Source of the DNA: an uncultured Sphingopyxis sp.
GTDB lineage: Bacteria; Pseudomonadota; Alphaproteobacteria; Sphingomonadales; Sphingomonadaceae
Length of the DNA stretch: 11,359 nucleotides
NCBI GenBank assembly: GCA_937957805.1
Contig: CALFXW010000148.1
Location: 1-11,359, forward strand
Direction: 5' to 3'
Shown: piece after piece, positions 1-6,509 of the stretch
How the letters are laid out: the number at the start of each line of letters is the position of its first letter
Numbering within the stretch: the first letter of the stretch is position 1
Translations under genes and position numbers: made by a program
The notes under the pieces: model-generated
What the model was told of the DNA's origin: nothing
The model's database searches: none
What the model saw: the letters and a program-made list of their open reading frames with translations, nothing else

Positions 1-1107
1 CTTAAATATTATGACCTGTCGGTGACCAAGCGCGATGAAACCGCCGACCAGATCACCGTCGATTGCGCCCATGCAATCCAGCAATATGGTGTCGGCATCA
101 AATGCGCCACCATCACGCCCGACGAAGCACGGGTGGAGGAATTCAAGCTCAAGAAAATGTGGAAATCGCCCAATGGCACCATCCGCAATATCTTGGGCGG
201 CGTGGTTTTCCGCGAACCGATTGTCATTAAAAACGTCCCGCGCCTCATCCCCGGATGGACCGATCCGATTGTCGTTGGCCGCCACGCATTTGGTGACCAA
301 TATCGCGCCACCGACACAAAGATTCCGGGGCCGGGCACATTGCGTCTGGTCTTTGATGGCGAAGATGGTCAGCAACTTGATCTGGAAGTGTTCAAATTTC
401 CCAGCGCCGGCGTTGCCATGGCGATGTATAATCTGGACGATTCCATCCGCGATTTCGCGCGCGCCAGTTTCAACTATGGCCTCTCGCTCGGCTGGCCGGT
501 CTATCTGTCCACCAAGAATACGATTTTGAAGGCCTATGACGGCCGCTTCAAAGATTTGTTCGCCGAAGTCTTTGAAAGTGAAGGGTTTAAGGAAAAATTC
601 GCCGAAGCGGGCATTGTTTACGAACACCGCCTGATCGACGACATGGTCGCATCCGCCCTGAAATGGAGCGGCAAATTCGTATGGGCGTGCAAAAATTATG
701 ACGGCGATGTCCAATCGGACCAAGTGGCACAGGGGTTCGGGTCGTTGGGCCTGATGACATCAATCCTGATGTCGCCCGACGGCAAAACGGTGGAGGCAGA
801 GGCAGCGCACGGCACCGTCACCCGCCATTTCCGCATGCACGAACAGGGCAAGGCAACATCGACCAACCCCATAGCGTCCATCTTTGCATGGACTGGCGGG
901 CTGAAGTTCCGGGGCAAGTTCGACGACACGCCAGAGGTGACGCATTTCGCCGAAACGCTCGAACGTGTGTGCATCGAAACGGTGGAACAGGGCGCGATGA
1001 CAAAGGATCTCGCCATCCTGATCGGCCCTGATCAGCCGTGGATGACCACCGAGCAATTTTTTGAAGCCATCCGCGCCAATCTGGAAAAGGCGATGGCGGC
1101 GGCTTAA
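1..1107 (+). CDS. icd: NADP-dependent isocitrate dehydrogenase, 5'-truncated by window edge
   Basis: Oxidative decarboxylation of isocitrate to 2-oxoglutarate with reduction of NADP+, in the cytoplasmic TCA cycle. The frame is open from base 1 (LKYYDLSVTKRDE...) to TAA at 1105-1107, 368 residues. The family is about 405 residues long, so roughly 40 N-terminal residues lie outside the window. Visible hallmarks are the active-site segment KMWKSPNGTIRNILGG, the metal/substrate signature NYDGDVQSDQVAQGFGSLG, and the cofactor region AHGTVTRHFR followed by TSTNPIASIFAW. These match the homodimeric eukaryote-type NADP enzyme common in alphaproteobacteria rather than the E. coli type. Its stop overlaps the stop of the convergent monooxygenase gene. 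The first GTG inside the window (position 22) is internal and not a start. Confidence 0.97.
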   Translation, partial: LKYYDLSVTKRDETADQITVDCAHAIQQYGVGIKCATITPDEARVEEFKLKKMWKSPNGTIRNILGGVVFREPIVIKNVPRLIPGWTDPIVVGRHAFGDQYRATDTKIPGPGTLRLVFDGEDGQQLDLEVFKFPSAGVAMAMYNLDDSIRDFARASFNYGLSLGWPVYLSTKNTILKAYDGRFKDLFAEVFESEGFKEKFAEAGIVYEHRLIDDMVASALKWSGKFVWACKNYDGDVQSDQVAQGFGSLGLMTSILMSPDGKTVEAEAAHGTVTRHFRMHEQGKATSTNPIASIFAWTGGLKFRGKFDDTPEVTHFAETLERVCIETVEQGAMTKDLAILIGPDQPWMTTEQFFEAIRANLEKAMAAA

Positions 1108-2345
1108 TTTTGTCTCGCGGCAGGGGCGGTGACCCGTTCCTGCCGCACACCATGGCCAATAAAATAGCCCGGAACCCGGCGCAGCAATGCAAAGCGGTTG
1201 AGCAGGCGCAGCGCCATCGGGGGCGCGTCGCTGGCACCCACCCCGCCCGCCATCAACGGCGTCAGCAAATTGCGATGCACCGCGGCCTGCATCCCCTGAA
1301 TGATGCGCGTCGGCAATAATCGACGCGCAGCAATTTCGGCGCAATAGGGGGTGAGTGGACGCCGTTCCAACAGCGGTGCATAGAGCATATTGGCCGCACA
1401 CACCGCATCCTGCACCGCCAGATTTATGCCGATGCCACCGACCGGTGACATGGCATGCGCGGCATCGCCGATCGCCAGCAATCTAGGCTTGTGCCAGCGC
1501 TCCAACCGGTCGAGGCTGACCGACAATAAATGCACCCTATCAAAATCTGGCAGGGCGGCGGCCAGTCCCGCAACCTCCTCTGGCGCGGCGCGATGCAGCG
1601 CGTCGGCGACCGTCGCGTGAAAATCGGCGATCCCGCGCGCCTCTATTGCCGCGCCCTCCCCCTTGGCGATGACAAAGGCGCACTGCCAATAATCGCCCCG
1701 GTCGATCATGACGATCAGCTGACGGCCATGCACGACGCCGCGCAACGCCGCACCCGGCGCCAGCTTTGGCAAAGCGAACCAGAAAACATCAATCGGCGCA
1801 CCCAGCGATTGCACCGGCAAAATCGCACGGGCGAGGGACGCACGCCCGTCGCACATCAAAACCAATTGGCCGGCCCGCATTTCGCGCCCATCCGCCAGGC
1901 GAACACCCGCCACCTGTCCAGATTCCTCGATCAATTCGCTGACTTCGGCGTGCATATGCAACTGAAAAGCCCGATATTTCTTCGCCTCATCGCGCAAAAA
2001 GTCGAGGAAATGCCACTGCGGCATCATCGCGATAAAGGAGGCAGGCATGGCAAGGTGCGACAAATCGCCGATCTGCATCAGGCGATCGTTCCAATAAATT
2101 TCTGCCCGGTCGATGCGATTGTGCGGACGCGCCAGAAACTGTCCCAGCAACCCCAAATCATCGAGCAATTGCATGGTCGACGGGTGAACCGTATCGCCGC
2201 GAAAATCGCGAAAAAAGTCGCCATGTTTTTCAAGCACCGCGACCGAGACACCCGCACGCGCCAGCAACAGTCCCGTCATCATCCCCGCCGGTCCGCCACC
2301 GACTATGATGACATTGGCGCTTTCGTACACCGCTTGCTTGGACAT
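1104..2345 (-). CDS. FAD-dependent monooxygenase (aromatic hydroxylase / UbiH-like family)
   Basis: Predicted flavoprotein hydroxylase of the p-hydroxybenzoate hydroxylase fold, 413 residues, about the usual length. The N-terminal Rossmann motif VGGGPAG is at residues 15-21, with the ribose-binding acidic residue E39. RGDTVHPSTM follows at 49-58, a DG-type motif (CDGRASLAR) at about 165-173, and the FAD pyrophosphate/ribose motif GDAAHAMSPVGGIGINLA at 293-310. The substrate is not readable from sequence. I chose the ATG at 2345 because AAGGA lies a suitable distance upstream; a GTG at 2372 in frame has no better support. It lies 78 bases downstream of the cupin oxygenase gene on the same strand and may be cotranscribed with it. 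The TAA stop (1104-1106) overlaps the icd stop. Confidence 0.9.
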   Translation of the reverse strand: MSKQAVYESANVIIVGGGPAGMMTGLLLARAGVSVAVLEKHGDFFRDFRGDTVHPSTMQLLDDLGLLGQFLARPHNRIDRAEIYWNDRLMQIGDLSHLAMPASFIAMMPQWHFLDFLRDEAKKYRAFQLHMHAEVSELIEESGQVAGVRLADGREMRAGQLVLMCDGRASLARAILPVQSLGAPIDVFWFALPKLAPGAALRGVVHGRQLIVMIDRGDYWQCAFVIAKGEGAAIEARGIADFHATVADALHRAAPEEVAGLAAALPDFDRVHLLSVSLDRLERWHKPRLLAIGDAAHAMSPVGGIGINLAVQDAVCAANMLYAPLLERRPLTPYCAEIAARRLLPTRIIQGMQAAVHRNLLTPLMAGGVGASDAPPMALRLLNRFALLRRVPGYFIGHGVRQERVTAPAARQN

Positions 2346-2383
2346 GGATGCGTCCTTGTAGCCAGGGTGCACAACCTAACGCA

Positions 2384-2398
2384 GCGCAGTGCCTGCGC
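2384..2398 (-). other. Perfect short hairpin between cupin oxygenase and monooxygenase genes
   Basis: GCGCAG, a 3-base loop, then CTGCGC forms a perfect 6-bp GC-rich stem in the 78-base gap between the two genes. No T-run follows on the minus strand, so it is not a convincing intrinsic terminator. It could be a processing or attenuation structure, or chance in a GC-rich gap. Confidence 0.3.
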
Positions 2399-2423
2399 AA
2401 CCAAATATCCCGAACCTGTTCAG

Positions 2424-3647
2424 TCAGGCGTCCGATGCCGCACGGCGCAGCAGGCCATAGTCCATCAGGCGCCGCGCCAAATCCTCAACCGCATCGTCGG
2501 ACATTTGGTCACCCGCCACGGCACGTAATTCAGCGAGCGTGCACGCTCCACCATCGACCGCGCGCGCCAGAACCGCGCCTGCTTCGGCTGGAAAATCGGC
2601 ATCGCCGCCCGGAACGATCAGGCACCAGCCATCGCCTTCACGTGCCAAGCGCGCCGCCGCTTCGGCCACGCGCATCAGCGGTTCATCGGGTGCAATCGGC
2701 CGCGTCCGATCAATCAGGCTGCCCGCATTCACCGCAGCGCGCGAACGGATATGCTGATCGATGAGGAGGTCGAGCGCCGGATCCAGCGTCACATTCGCCG
2801 CCAATTGTTGCAGCAGATTGGTCAGTGTCGCCCGCGTCGCCGCTCTGTCAAAATCCCCACGCGCAAAACCCGGCGGCAGACTGGAACGCAAATCGGGCAA
2901 GCGCAATGCCGCCTCTGCCACCGCTTCCAACAGCAAATCGGCCCATGTTTTGTTGATCAAGCCAACGGTGATGTGCAGGCTGGGCGCATCGCCGCTGGTC
3001 GCTGCATCATGCATCATGCCGCGCGGCACATAGAGGCAATCGCCCGCATGCAGCGTAAATTCTTCGCGCAATTCGCCGCTGACGTGGGTGGTGGAATCAA
3101 ATTTCTCCCCACGGAACGGCAGATCGAGCGGCACGCCGAGCAGACGCCAAGCCTTTTCCCCCTCCACCTGAATGACAAACACGTCGTGATTGTCAAAATG
3201 GGTGGCGAAACCCTGTTGTCCCGGCGGGGTGAGGTATAAATTGGTCTGCACATGGCAGGAGAATATATGTTCCATCCCCTGGCAAAGCTGCCCCAAAGCG
3301 GGCAAAAATCGCTGCGCCTGATTGACAATAACCGTCGACCCTTCGCGATAGAAACGGGCGATGGCCGCACGATCAACAAATCCGCCGCCATCAACATAGG
3401 CACCGGCATCGGTATGCCCGCTGCCCGCATTGGCCAGCACAACATCCCCGTCTTTGAGGTCGGTGCCCGTTACAATCCGGTCGACATCGGCGAGCGTTAC
3501 GAGGCCGGCAAAACGATCTGCCGTAGACCCGCGTGACAGGCAAAAATCCCGCTCAAAAATCGAGCCAAGGAAATTTACGCCATTTTCTGCGCCCAATAAA
3601 GCATTGAGCGGATTGCCCTGCCAGCGCGTCAAAAATCCGTCACCCAT
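2424..3647 (-). CDS. Cupin/JmjC Fe(II)- and 2-oxoglutarate-dependent oxygenase (ribosomal oxygenase family, Cupin_4)
   Basis: Family members (E. coli YcfD/RoxA, human MINA53 and NO66) are cytoplasmic or nuclear dioxygenases that hydroxylate Arg or His side chains of ribosomal proteins. This 407-residue protein has the full layout. The cupin core contains TNLYLTPPG (135-143), then the metal-binding HxD of THFDNHDVF (H150, D152), then VEGEKAWRL (161-169) and the distal metal histidine in YVPRGMMHDA (H213), followed by SLHITVGL. A dimerisation region and a C-terminal winged-helix-like segment end the protein. All three iron ligands are present, so it should be active. I chose the ATG at 3647 because MGDGFLTRW matches how family proteins begin; an in-frame TTG at 3659 would add four residues. 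It directly follows the Tat-exported repeat protein gene, behind a terminator, which suggests that protein as a possible substrate (inference). Confidence 0.88.
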   Translation of the reverse strand: MGDGFLTRWQGNPLNALLGAENGVNFLGSIFERDFCLSRGSTADRFAGLVTLADVDRIVTGTDLKDGDVVLANAGSGHTDAGAYVDGGGFVDRAAIARFYREGSTVIVNQAQRFLPALGQLCQGMEHIFSCHVQTNLYLTPPGQQGFATHFDNHDVFVIQVEGEKAWRLLGVPLDLPFRGEKFDSTTHVSGELREEFTLHAGDCLYVPRGMMHDAATSGDAPSLHITVGLINKTWADLLLEAVAEAALRLPDLRSSLPPGFARGDFDRAATRATLTNLLQQLAANVTLDPALDLLIDQHIRSRAAVNAGSLIDRTRPIAPDEPLMRVAEAAARLAREGDGWCLIVPGGDADFPAEAGAVLARAVDGGACTLAELRAVAGDQMSDDAVEDLARRLMDYGLLRRAASDA

Positions 3648-3672
3648 GCCAACCCCCAACTATCCAAGCTGC

Positions 3673-3700
3673 AAAAAAGGGGGCGGATAACTCCACCCCC
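3673..3700 (-). terminator. Intrinsic terminator/attenuator between repeat protein and cupin oxygenase genes
   Basis: Read on the minus strand: GGGGGTGGA, loop GTTA, TCCGCCCCC, then six T. The 9-bp stem holds a G·U pair in the minus-strand RNA (position 3684 with 3695), which would be a C-A mismatch in plus-strand RNA. Both this and the T-run show that it works on the minus strand. It begins 23 bases after the stop of the repeat protein gene and ends about 25 bases before the cupin start. Full termination would separate the two genes; partial read-through would give much more repeat protein than enzyme. Confidence 0.85.
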
Positions 3701-3723
3701 TCTTCTAGATTGTCCGACTATGT

Positions 3724-4332
3724 TTAGCCCGGGCTAGGCCCACGACCATGACCCGCGCTGTCGCTGCTATCCCCGTCGGTATAGCCTGAACGGCCGCGCC
3801 CGGCACGGTCGGAACTGTCGCTGTCCGTGCGGCCGTTGCTAGTGCCACGACCGTTGCCGCCGCGATCAACGCTGTCGCTGTCGGTGAAACCTGTATTACC
3901 ACGGCGGCCACCGCGACCATTACCCGCGCTGTCGGTGGAATCGCTGTCGGTAATCCCGGTGCGCCCGCCGCGACCATTGCCCGCGCGGTCGGTCGAATCG
4001 CTGTCAGTATAGCCGGTGCCACGGTTACCACCGCGACCATTGCCCGCACGGTCCGTGCTGTCGCTGTCGGTGTAACCAGTGCCGCCACCACGGCCATAAT
4101 TGGCGCGGTCAGAGCTGTCGCCGTCAGTAATGCCGGTCTGACCGTAGCCCGAACCATCGCTCGGGTCGCTGTCGGTCCGCCCCGTATAACGGCGGTTCTG
4201 GGCGGCCACGCCCGTGCCGGTCACCAGCGCCGCAGCGCCGCCAAGCAATGTTGCGGCACCCGCGACGCGTCCCAAAAAGCTGCGCCGGTTGATGGCGGGC
4301 TGCTTGCCCCCCTGATCATCATTATCTTGCAT
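3724..4332 (-). CDS. Tat-exported TDSDxxD/GxGRGG repeat protein, unknown function
   Basis: I do not recognise a named family. The 202-residue product starts with a charged N-region, then a twin-arginine motif NRRSFLG (15-21), a hydrophobic stretch (22-43) and a likely cleavage near GVAAQ (41-45). This predicts Tat export to the periplasm or beyond, after folding or modification in the cytoplasm. The mature part is almost entirely repeats: eight units with T at 53, 69, 88, 109, 128, 150, 169 and 185. The consensus is roughly T-G-[IYF]-T-D-[SG]-D-S-[ST]-D-[RS]-A-x-x-G-R-G-G. It has no Cys, Lys, Glu, Leu, Met or Trp, with Asp roughly balanced by Arg. The Asp pattern could bind Ca2+ or another metal; the GRG segments resemble flexible linkers. 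ATG at 4332 is preceded by GGGGGA. A terminator and the cupin oxygenase follow. Alternatives are a surface structural protein or a multi-core modified peptide. Confidence 0.85.
   Translation of the reverse strand: MQDNDDQGGKQPAINRRSFLGRVAGAATLLGGAAALVTGTGVAAQNRRYTGRTDSDPSDGSGYGQTGITDGDSSDRANYGRGGGTGYTDSDSTDRAGNGRGGNRGTGYTDSDSTDRAGNGRGGRTGITDSDSTDSAGNGRGGRRGNTGFTDSDSVDRGGNGRGTSNGRTDSDSSDRAGRGRSGYTDGDSSDSAGHGRGPSPG
3739..4176 (-). repeat. Eight in-gene repeats encoding TDSDxxD-GxGRGG units
   Basis: Eight protein-level units spaced 16, 19, 21, 19, 22, 19 and 16 residues apart. Every unit keeps T-D-x-D-x-x-D, with three Asp. Seven of eight keep the following GR pair; the first ends in GYGQ. Units 3 (4027-4080) and 4 (3964-4017) encode the identical peptide TGYTDSDSTDRAGNGRGG but differ at 12 of 54 bases by hand count, all silent, including an AGC/TCG serine switch. 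Confidence 0.9.
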
Positions 4333-4433
4333 AAATCCCCCAAGGAACAGTCAATTTGTTACGACCATTATCGTTGTTTATTCTCTAATCATCCGCGCCT
4401 TTCCACATGATGAACCGTCAAGCAATAGCGAAC

Positions 4434-4453
4434 ATCGGAAATAAATATCGGAA
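4434..4453. promoter_or_regulatory. Direct repeat ATCGGAA upstream of the repeat protein gene
   Basis: Two copies of ATCGGAA start 13 bases apart (4434-4440 and 4447-4453) in the AT-rich gap between the VanZ gene and the repeat protein gene. The gap (4333-4462) should hold the promoter of the repeat gene if it is not read from vanZ. I see a TTGACG at about 4414-4419 (minus strand) but no matching -10 at 16-18 bases, so I do not call a promoter. Confidence 0.2.
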
Positions 4454-4462
4454 TTACTGCGA

Positions 4463-4834
4463 TTAATTATCAATTGCGCGATCTGCGGCCCGCCATTTTG
4501 TCGCGCTAAGCAGCAATAGAGCCGCGCAAATCCCCGCACTATCTGCCAGCACGTCCCAGAAATCTGCCTGTCGGCCCGCGCCAAAAGCCCATTGGCTCAA
4601 CTCAATCAACACGCCATATGCCAGCATGGCGAGCGCGACTTTCCACCATTTTTGTTTGGAATATGCAGCAAAAGCCAATGTGCAAAGCAGCGCAAATGCC
4701 AGTCCATGCTGCCATTTGTCGTTGACTGCCGCCGGGGCAGGCGGCGGACTGGGCAAGTTGGCCATCACCAGCGTCAAGATTAACGCCGTCCAAAAAATCG
4801 GGCGGCGCCCCACCCGCCATAGTCGCATCAGCAT
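4463..4834 (-). CDS. VanZ-family small membrane protein
   Basis: 123-residue integral inner-membrane protein with about four predicted membrane segments (roughly residues 13-29, 44-58, 64-80 and 92-108). It carries the VanZ-like conserved features: DKWQH (39-43), LIELSQ (76-81) and the R-x-ADFWDVLADSAG stretch (88-101). VanZ of enterococci gives low-level teicoplanin resistance, but most chromosomal homologues have no assigned role, so resistance should not be inferred here. The ATG at 4834 overlaps the amidase stop by seven bases. A second in-frame ATG at 4828 forms a TGATG stop-start overlap. No Shine-Dalgarno is visible, so translation probably depends on coupling to the amidase. Confidence 0.88.
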   Translation of the reverse strand: MLMRLWRVGRRPIFWTALILTLVMANLPSPPPAPAAVNDKWQHGLAFALLCTLAFAAYSKQKWWKVALAMLAYGVLIELSQWAFGAGRQADFWDVLADSAGICAALLLLSATKWRAADRAIDN

Positions 4835-6156
4835 GCGCGCGGCTGTGCGAGCATGCCAGCAAGGGCAATGGCATCATGATCGGCAAGGAATGGTGTAATT
4901 ACCTGCATATTGATCGGCAAATCACCTGCACCGATGGCAATCGGCGTCGATGTGCTGGGCAAATGGCAAAAGGTTGCCATCGATATCCATGCAAATTGGT
5001 CGGCAAAGCGGGTCGTCGCCCCATCGACATCCAGCGTGCGATCCATCATCGCGCGATCATCGTGAGCGAAGGCGGTCGTACCAAAAACCGGTGCCAAAAC
5101 GGCGTCTATATCGTCAAATAGTTTGGCAAATTGGCGCTGCATTCTTGCCTGCACATCCTGCAGGGCGAACCAGTCGGCGACCGTTGCCACATGCCCATCG
5201 GGCGCGGGCGCACCGCCACTGACCGTGATAACCAGCATTTTCATATAGGCATCGAACAGTGCCGAAAGGTCGGGCAAATAAGGATGTTCACGCAACACGA
5301 CCGCGCCGGCCGCTATTGCGCGTTCCTCCACATCCTCAAGCGCCGCGACGGTTTCCGCAGAAACGGCAGCGCGCGGATGGGTGGTCAACAACAGCAAGCG
5401 TGCATCGTGGAGCGTGGTGATACGCGCGGGCGGTAATGGACGGGCAGCGACCACATCGAGCGCGAGGGACAGATCAGCGGCATGGCGCGCCATGGGGCCC
5501 GCAACGCTCATTGGCCGGTCGGCGCCATCGGTGCCGGGGTAACGATGCCCGTCGAGCGGGATGACCCCATAGCTCGTCTTATGGCCGAAGATGCCACAAA
5601 AATGCGCGGGCGTGCGGATCGAACCGCCAATATCACTCCCCATTTCGAGTGGCACCATCCCGCTCGCCAAGGCTGCGGCTGAGCCACCCGACGAACCACC
5701 CGGCACCCGTGACACATCCCACGGATTATTGGTGCGCCCGTATATGGGGTTGACCGACTGTATGTCGGCGAGCGCGACCGGCACATTGGTCTTGCCCAAA
5801 ATCACTGCCCCTGCCGCACGCAGGCGGCGCACGGTCGATCCATCCTCGGCAATCATATTGCCGCGCGCATGGTCAAAGCCCCAGGTCTGCGGATGCCCGG
5901 CAAGCTCAAAGCTTTCCTTGACGGTCATCGGGACGCCGAGCAATGGTCGCCGTTCGCCGCGCGCAATCGCCGCATCTGCGGCATCCGCATCGGCCCGTGC
6001 GCGGTCATAATCCTTTACGATTACGGCATTCAGTGCATCGTTAAGCGTCTCGATCCGCGCGATGGCGGCTTCACATTCGGCCCGCGCGCTGGTGCGTCCC
6101 GCCGCTATCGCCGCTGCGGTTTCCGCCGCGCCTATCCCCCATATGTACTGCGCCAT
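4828..6156 (-). CDS. Amidase (amidase signature family)
   Basis: Ser-cisSer-Lys hydrolase that cleaves a C-N amide bond; the substrate is unknown. The 442 residues match the usual 440-480. Catalytic elements are all present: K80 in MTVKES, the cis-serine in VPGGSSGGSA (S155/S156) and the nucleophile S179 in MGSDIGGSIRTPA. I see no partner subunits, so a role as GatA in Glu-tRNA amidotransferase is unlikely; a stand-alone amidase is the better reading. The start ATG at 6156 (MAQYIW) is chosen because GGAGG lies 8 bases upstream; ATGs at 6171 and 6177 and a TTG at 6192 are in frame but overlap or precede that site. The stop overlaps the VanZ gene start, so the two form an operon. The ssrA gene ends about 85 bases upstream. 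Confidence 0.93.
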   Translation of the reverse strand: MAQYIWGIGAAETAAAIAAGRTSARAECEAAIARIETLNDALNAVIVKDYDRARADADAADAAIARGERRPLLGVPMTVKESFELAGHPQTWGFDHARGNMIAEDGSTVRRLRAAGAVILGKTNVPVALADIQSVNPIYGRTNNPWDVSRVPGGSSGGSAAALASGMVPLEMGSDIGGSIRTPAHFCGIFGHKTSYGVIPLDGHRYPGTDGADRPMSVAGPMARHAADLSLALDVVAARPLPPARITTLHDARLLLLTTHPRAAVSAETVAALEDVEERAIAAGAVVLREHPYLPDLSALFDAYMKMLVITVSGGAPAPDGHVATVADWFALQDVQARMQRQFAKLFDDIDAVLAPVFGTTAFAHDDRAMMDRTLDVDGATTRFADQFAWISMATFCHLPSTSTPIAIGAGDLPINMQVITPFLADHDAIALAGMLAQPRAC

Positions 6157-6164
6157 CTGTGTCA

Positions 6165-6169
6165 CCTCC
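6165..6169 (-). promoter_or_regulatory. Ribosome binding site deciding the amidase start
   Basis: GGAGG on the minus strand, 8 bases before the ATG at 6156. It lies inside the coding region of the longer alternatives and rules in favour of the shorter protein. Confidence 0.75.
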
Positions 6170-6240
6170 ATTTCCATACCGGGGTGGCGCAAGTGGCGCG
6201 CATGGGCAAGGTAAAATGAAAGTCAAAATGATGGAGAGGT

Positions 6241-6472
6241 AGGGGGTTTCTGTTGCCCGGCACCCCCCAAGCCGCTGGTTTCCGATTCTGTTGCCCGGTT
6301 CGGTCCGAACCGCGCTCTATTTGGGTAATATCAGGCCGTTAAGCCCTCCATTACGCAGCCAGAGCGAGCGCCTCGTTGTCGTTGGCACTTGTAGGTTTTG
6401 AGCCTTTAACGGGTTACTCAGCCCGGGCAAAAGCCAGCGTCTTTCAACACACGTCGATCCTGGTTCGGCCCC
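6241..6472 (-). ncRNA. ssrA: tmRNA coding piece (mRNA-like domain)
   Basis: Begins at the acceptor-stem 5' half GGGGCCG (6472-6466), followed by the tmRNA-typical GGATCGACG. GTGT and TTG nearby can pair with CAATAGACAC of the acceptor piece to form the long P2 helix. The tag frame lies near the middle. Downstream there is a hairpin (CGGTTC/GAACCG, about 6313-6297) and then an H-type pseudoknot: CGGC (6274-6271) with GCCG (6261-6258), and GGGGGT (6267-6262) with ACCCCC (6247-6242). The 3' end is placed just after this knot. Confidence 0.85.
6351..6386 (-). other. tmRNA tag reading frame ANDNEALALAA
   Basis: Resume codon GCC at 6386-6384, then codons giving A-N-D-N-E-A-L-A-L-A-A and TAA at 6353-6351. 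With the alanine carried by tmRNA itself the full tag is AANDNEALALAA. The AND(N) start and LAA-type hydrophobic end are those recognised by SspB and ClpXP in other bacteria. This is the strongest single proof that the region is ssrA. Confidence 0.95.
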
Positions 6473-6509
6473 TTCATCATCGCCCATAGGCCAAAGGCCA
6501 AGGCGCTGG
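6473..6509 (-). other. tmRNA intervening segment removed from precursor
   Basis: 37 bases between the CCA end of the acceptor piece and the first G of the coding piece. In permuted tmRNA genes this loop is excised by tRNA-type processing enzymes. Limits follow from the acceptor-stem pairing. Confidence 0.75.

Noticed and set aside
1530..2528. 332-residue plus-strand frame opposite the monooxygenase gene
   Set aside because: No recognisable motif, Arg/His/Gln-rich shadow composition, and the minus strand encodes intact FAD-binding motifs.
3705..4157. 150-residue Ala/Thr/Val-rich open frame on the minus strand inside the repeat gene
   Set aside because: It is a shifted frame of the repetitive DNA; only the other frame has a Tat signal, a start site and silent-site conservation between units.
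3739..4176. Repeats considered as a CRISPR array
   Set aside because: The units are in frame, vary in length, diverge at silent sites and lie inside a coding gene; there are no identical direct repeats with unique spacers.
4463..4834. VanZ homologue read as a glycopeptide resistance gene
   Set aside because: VanZ-like proteins are widespread in Gram-negative chromosomes, and no other van genes are present.
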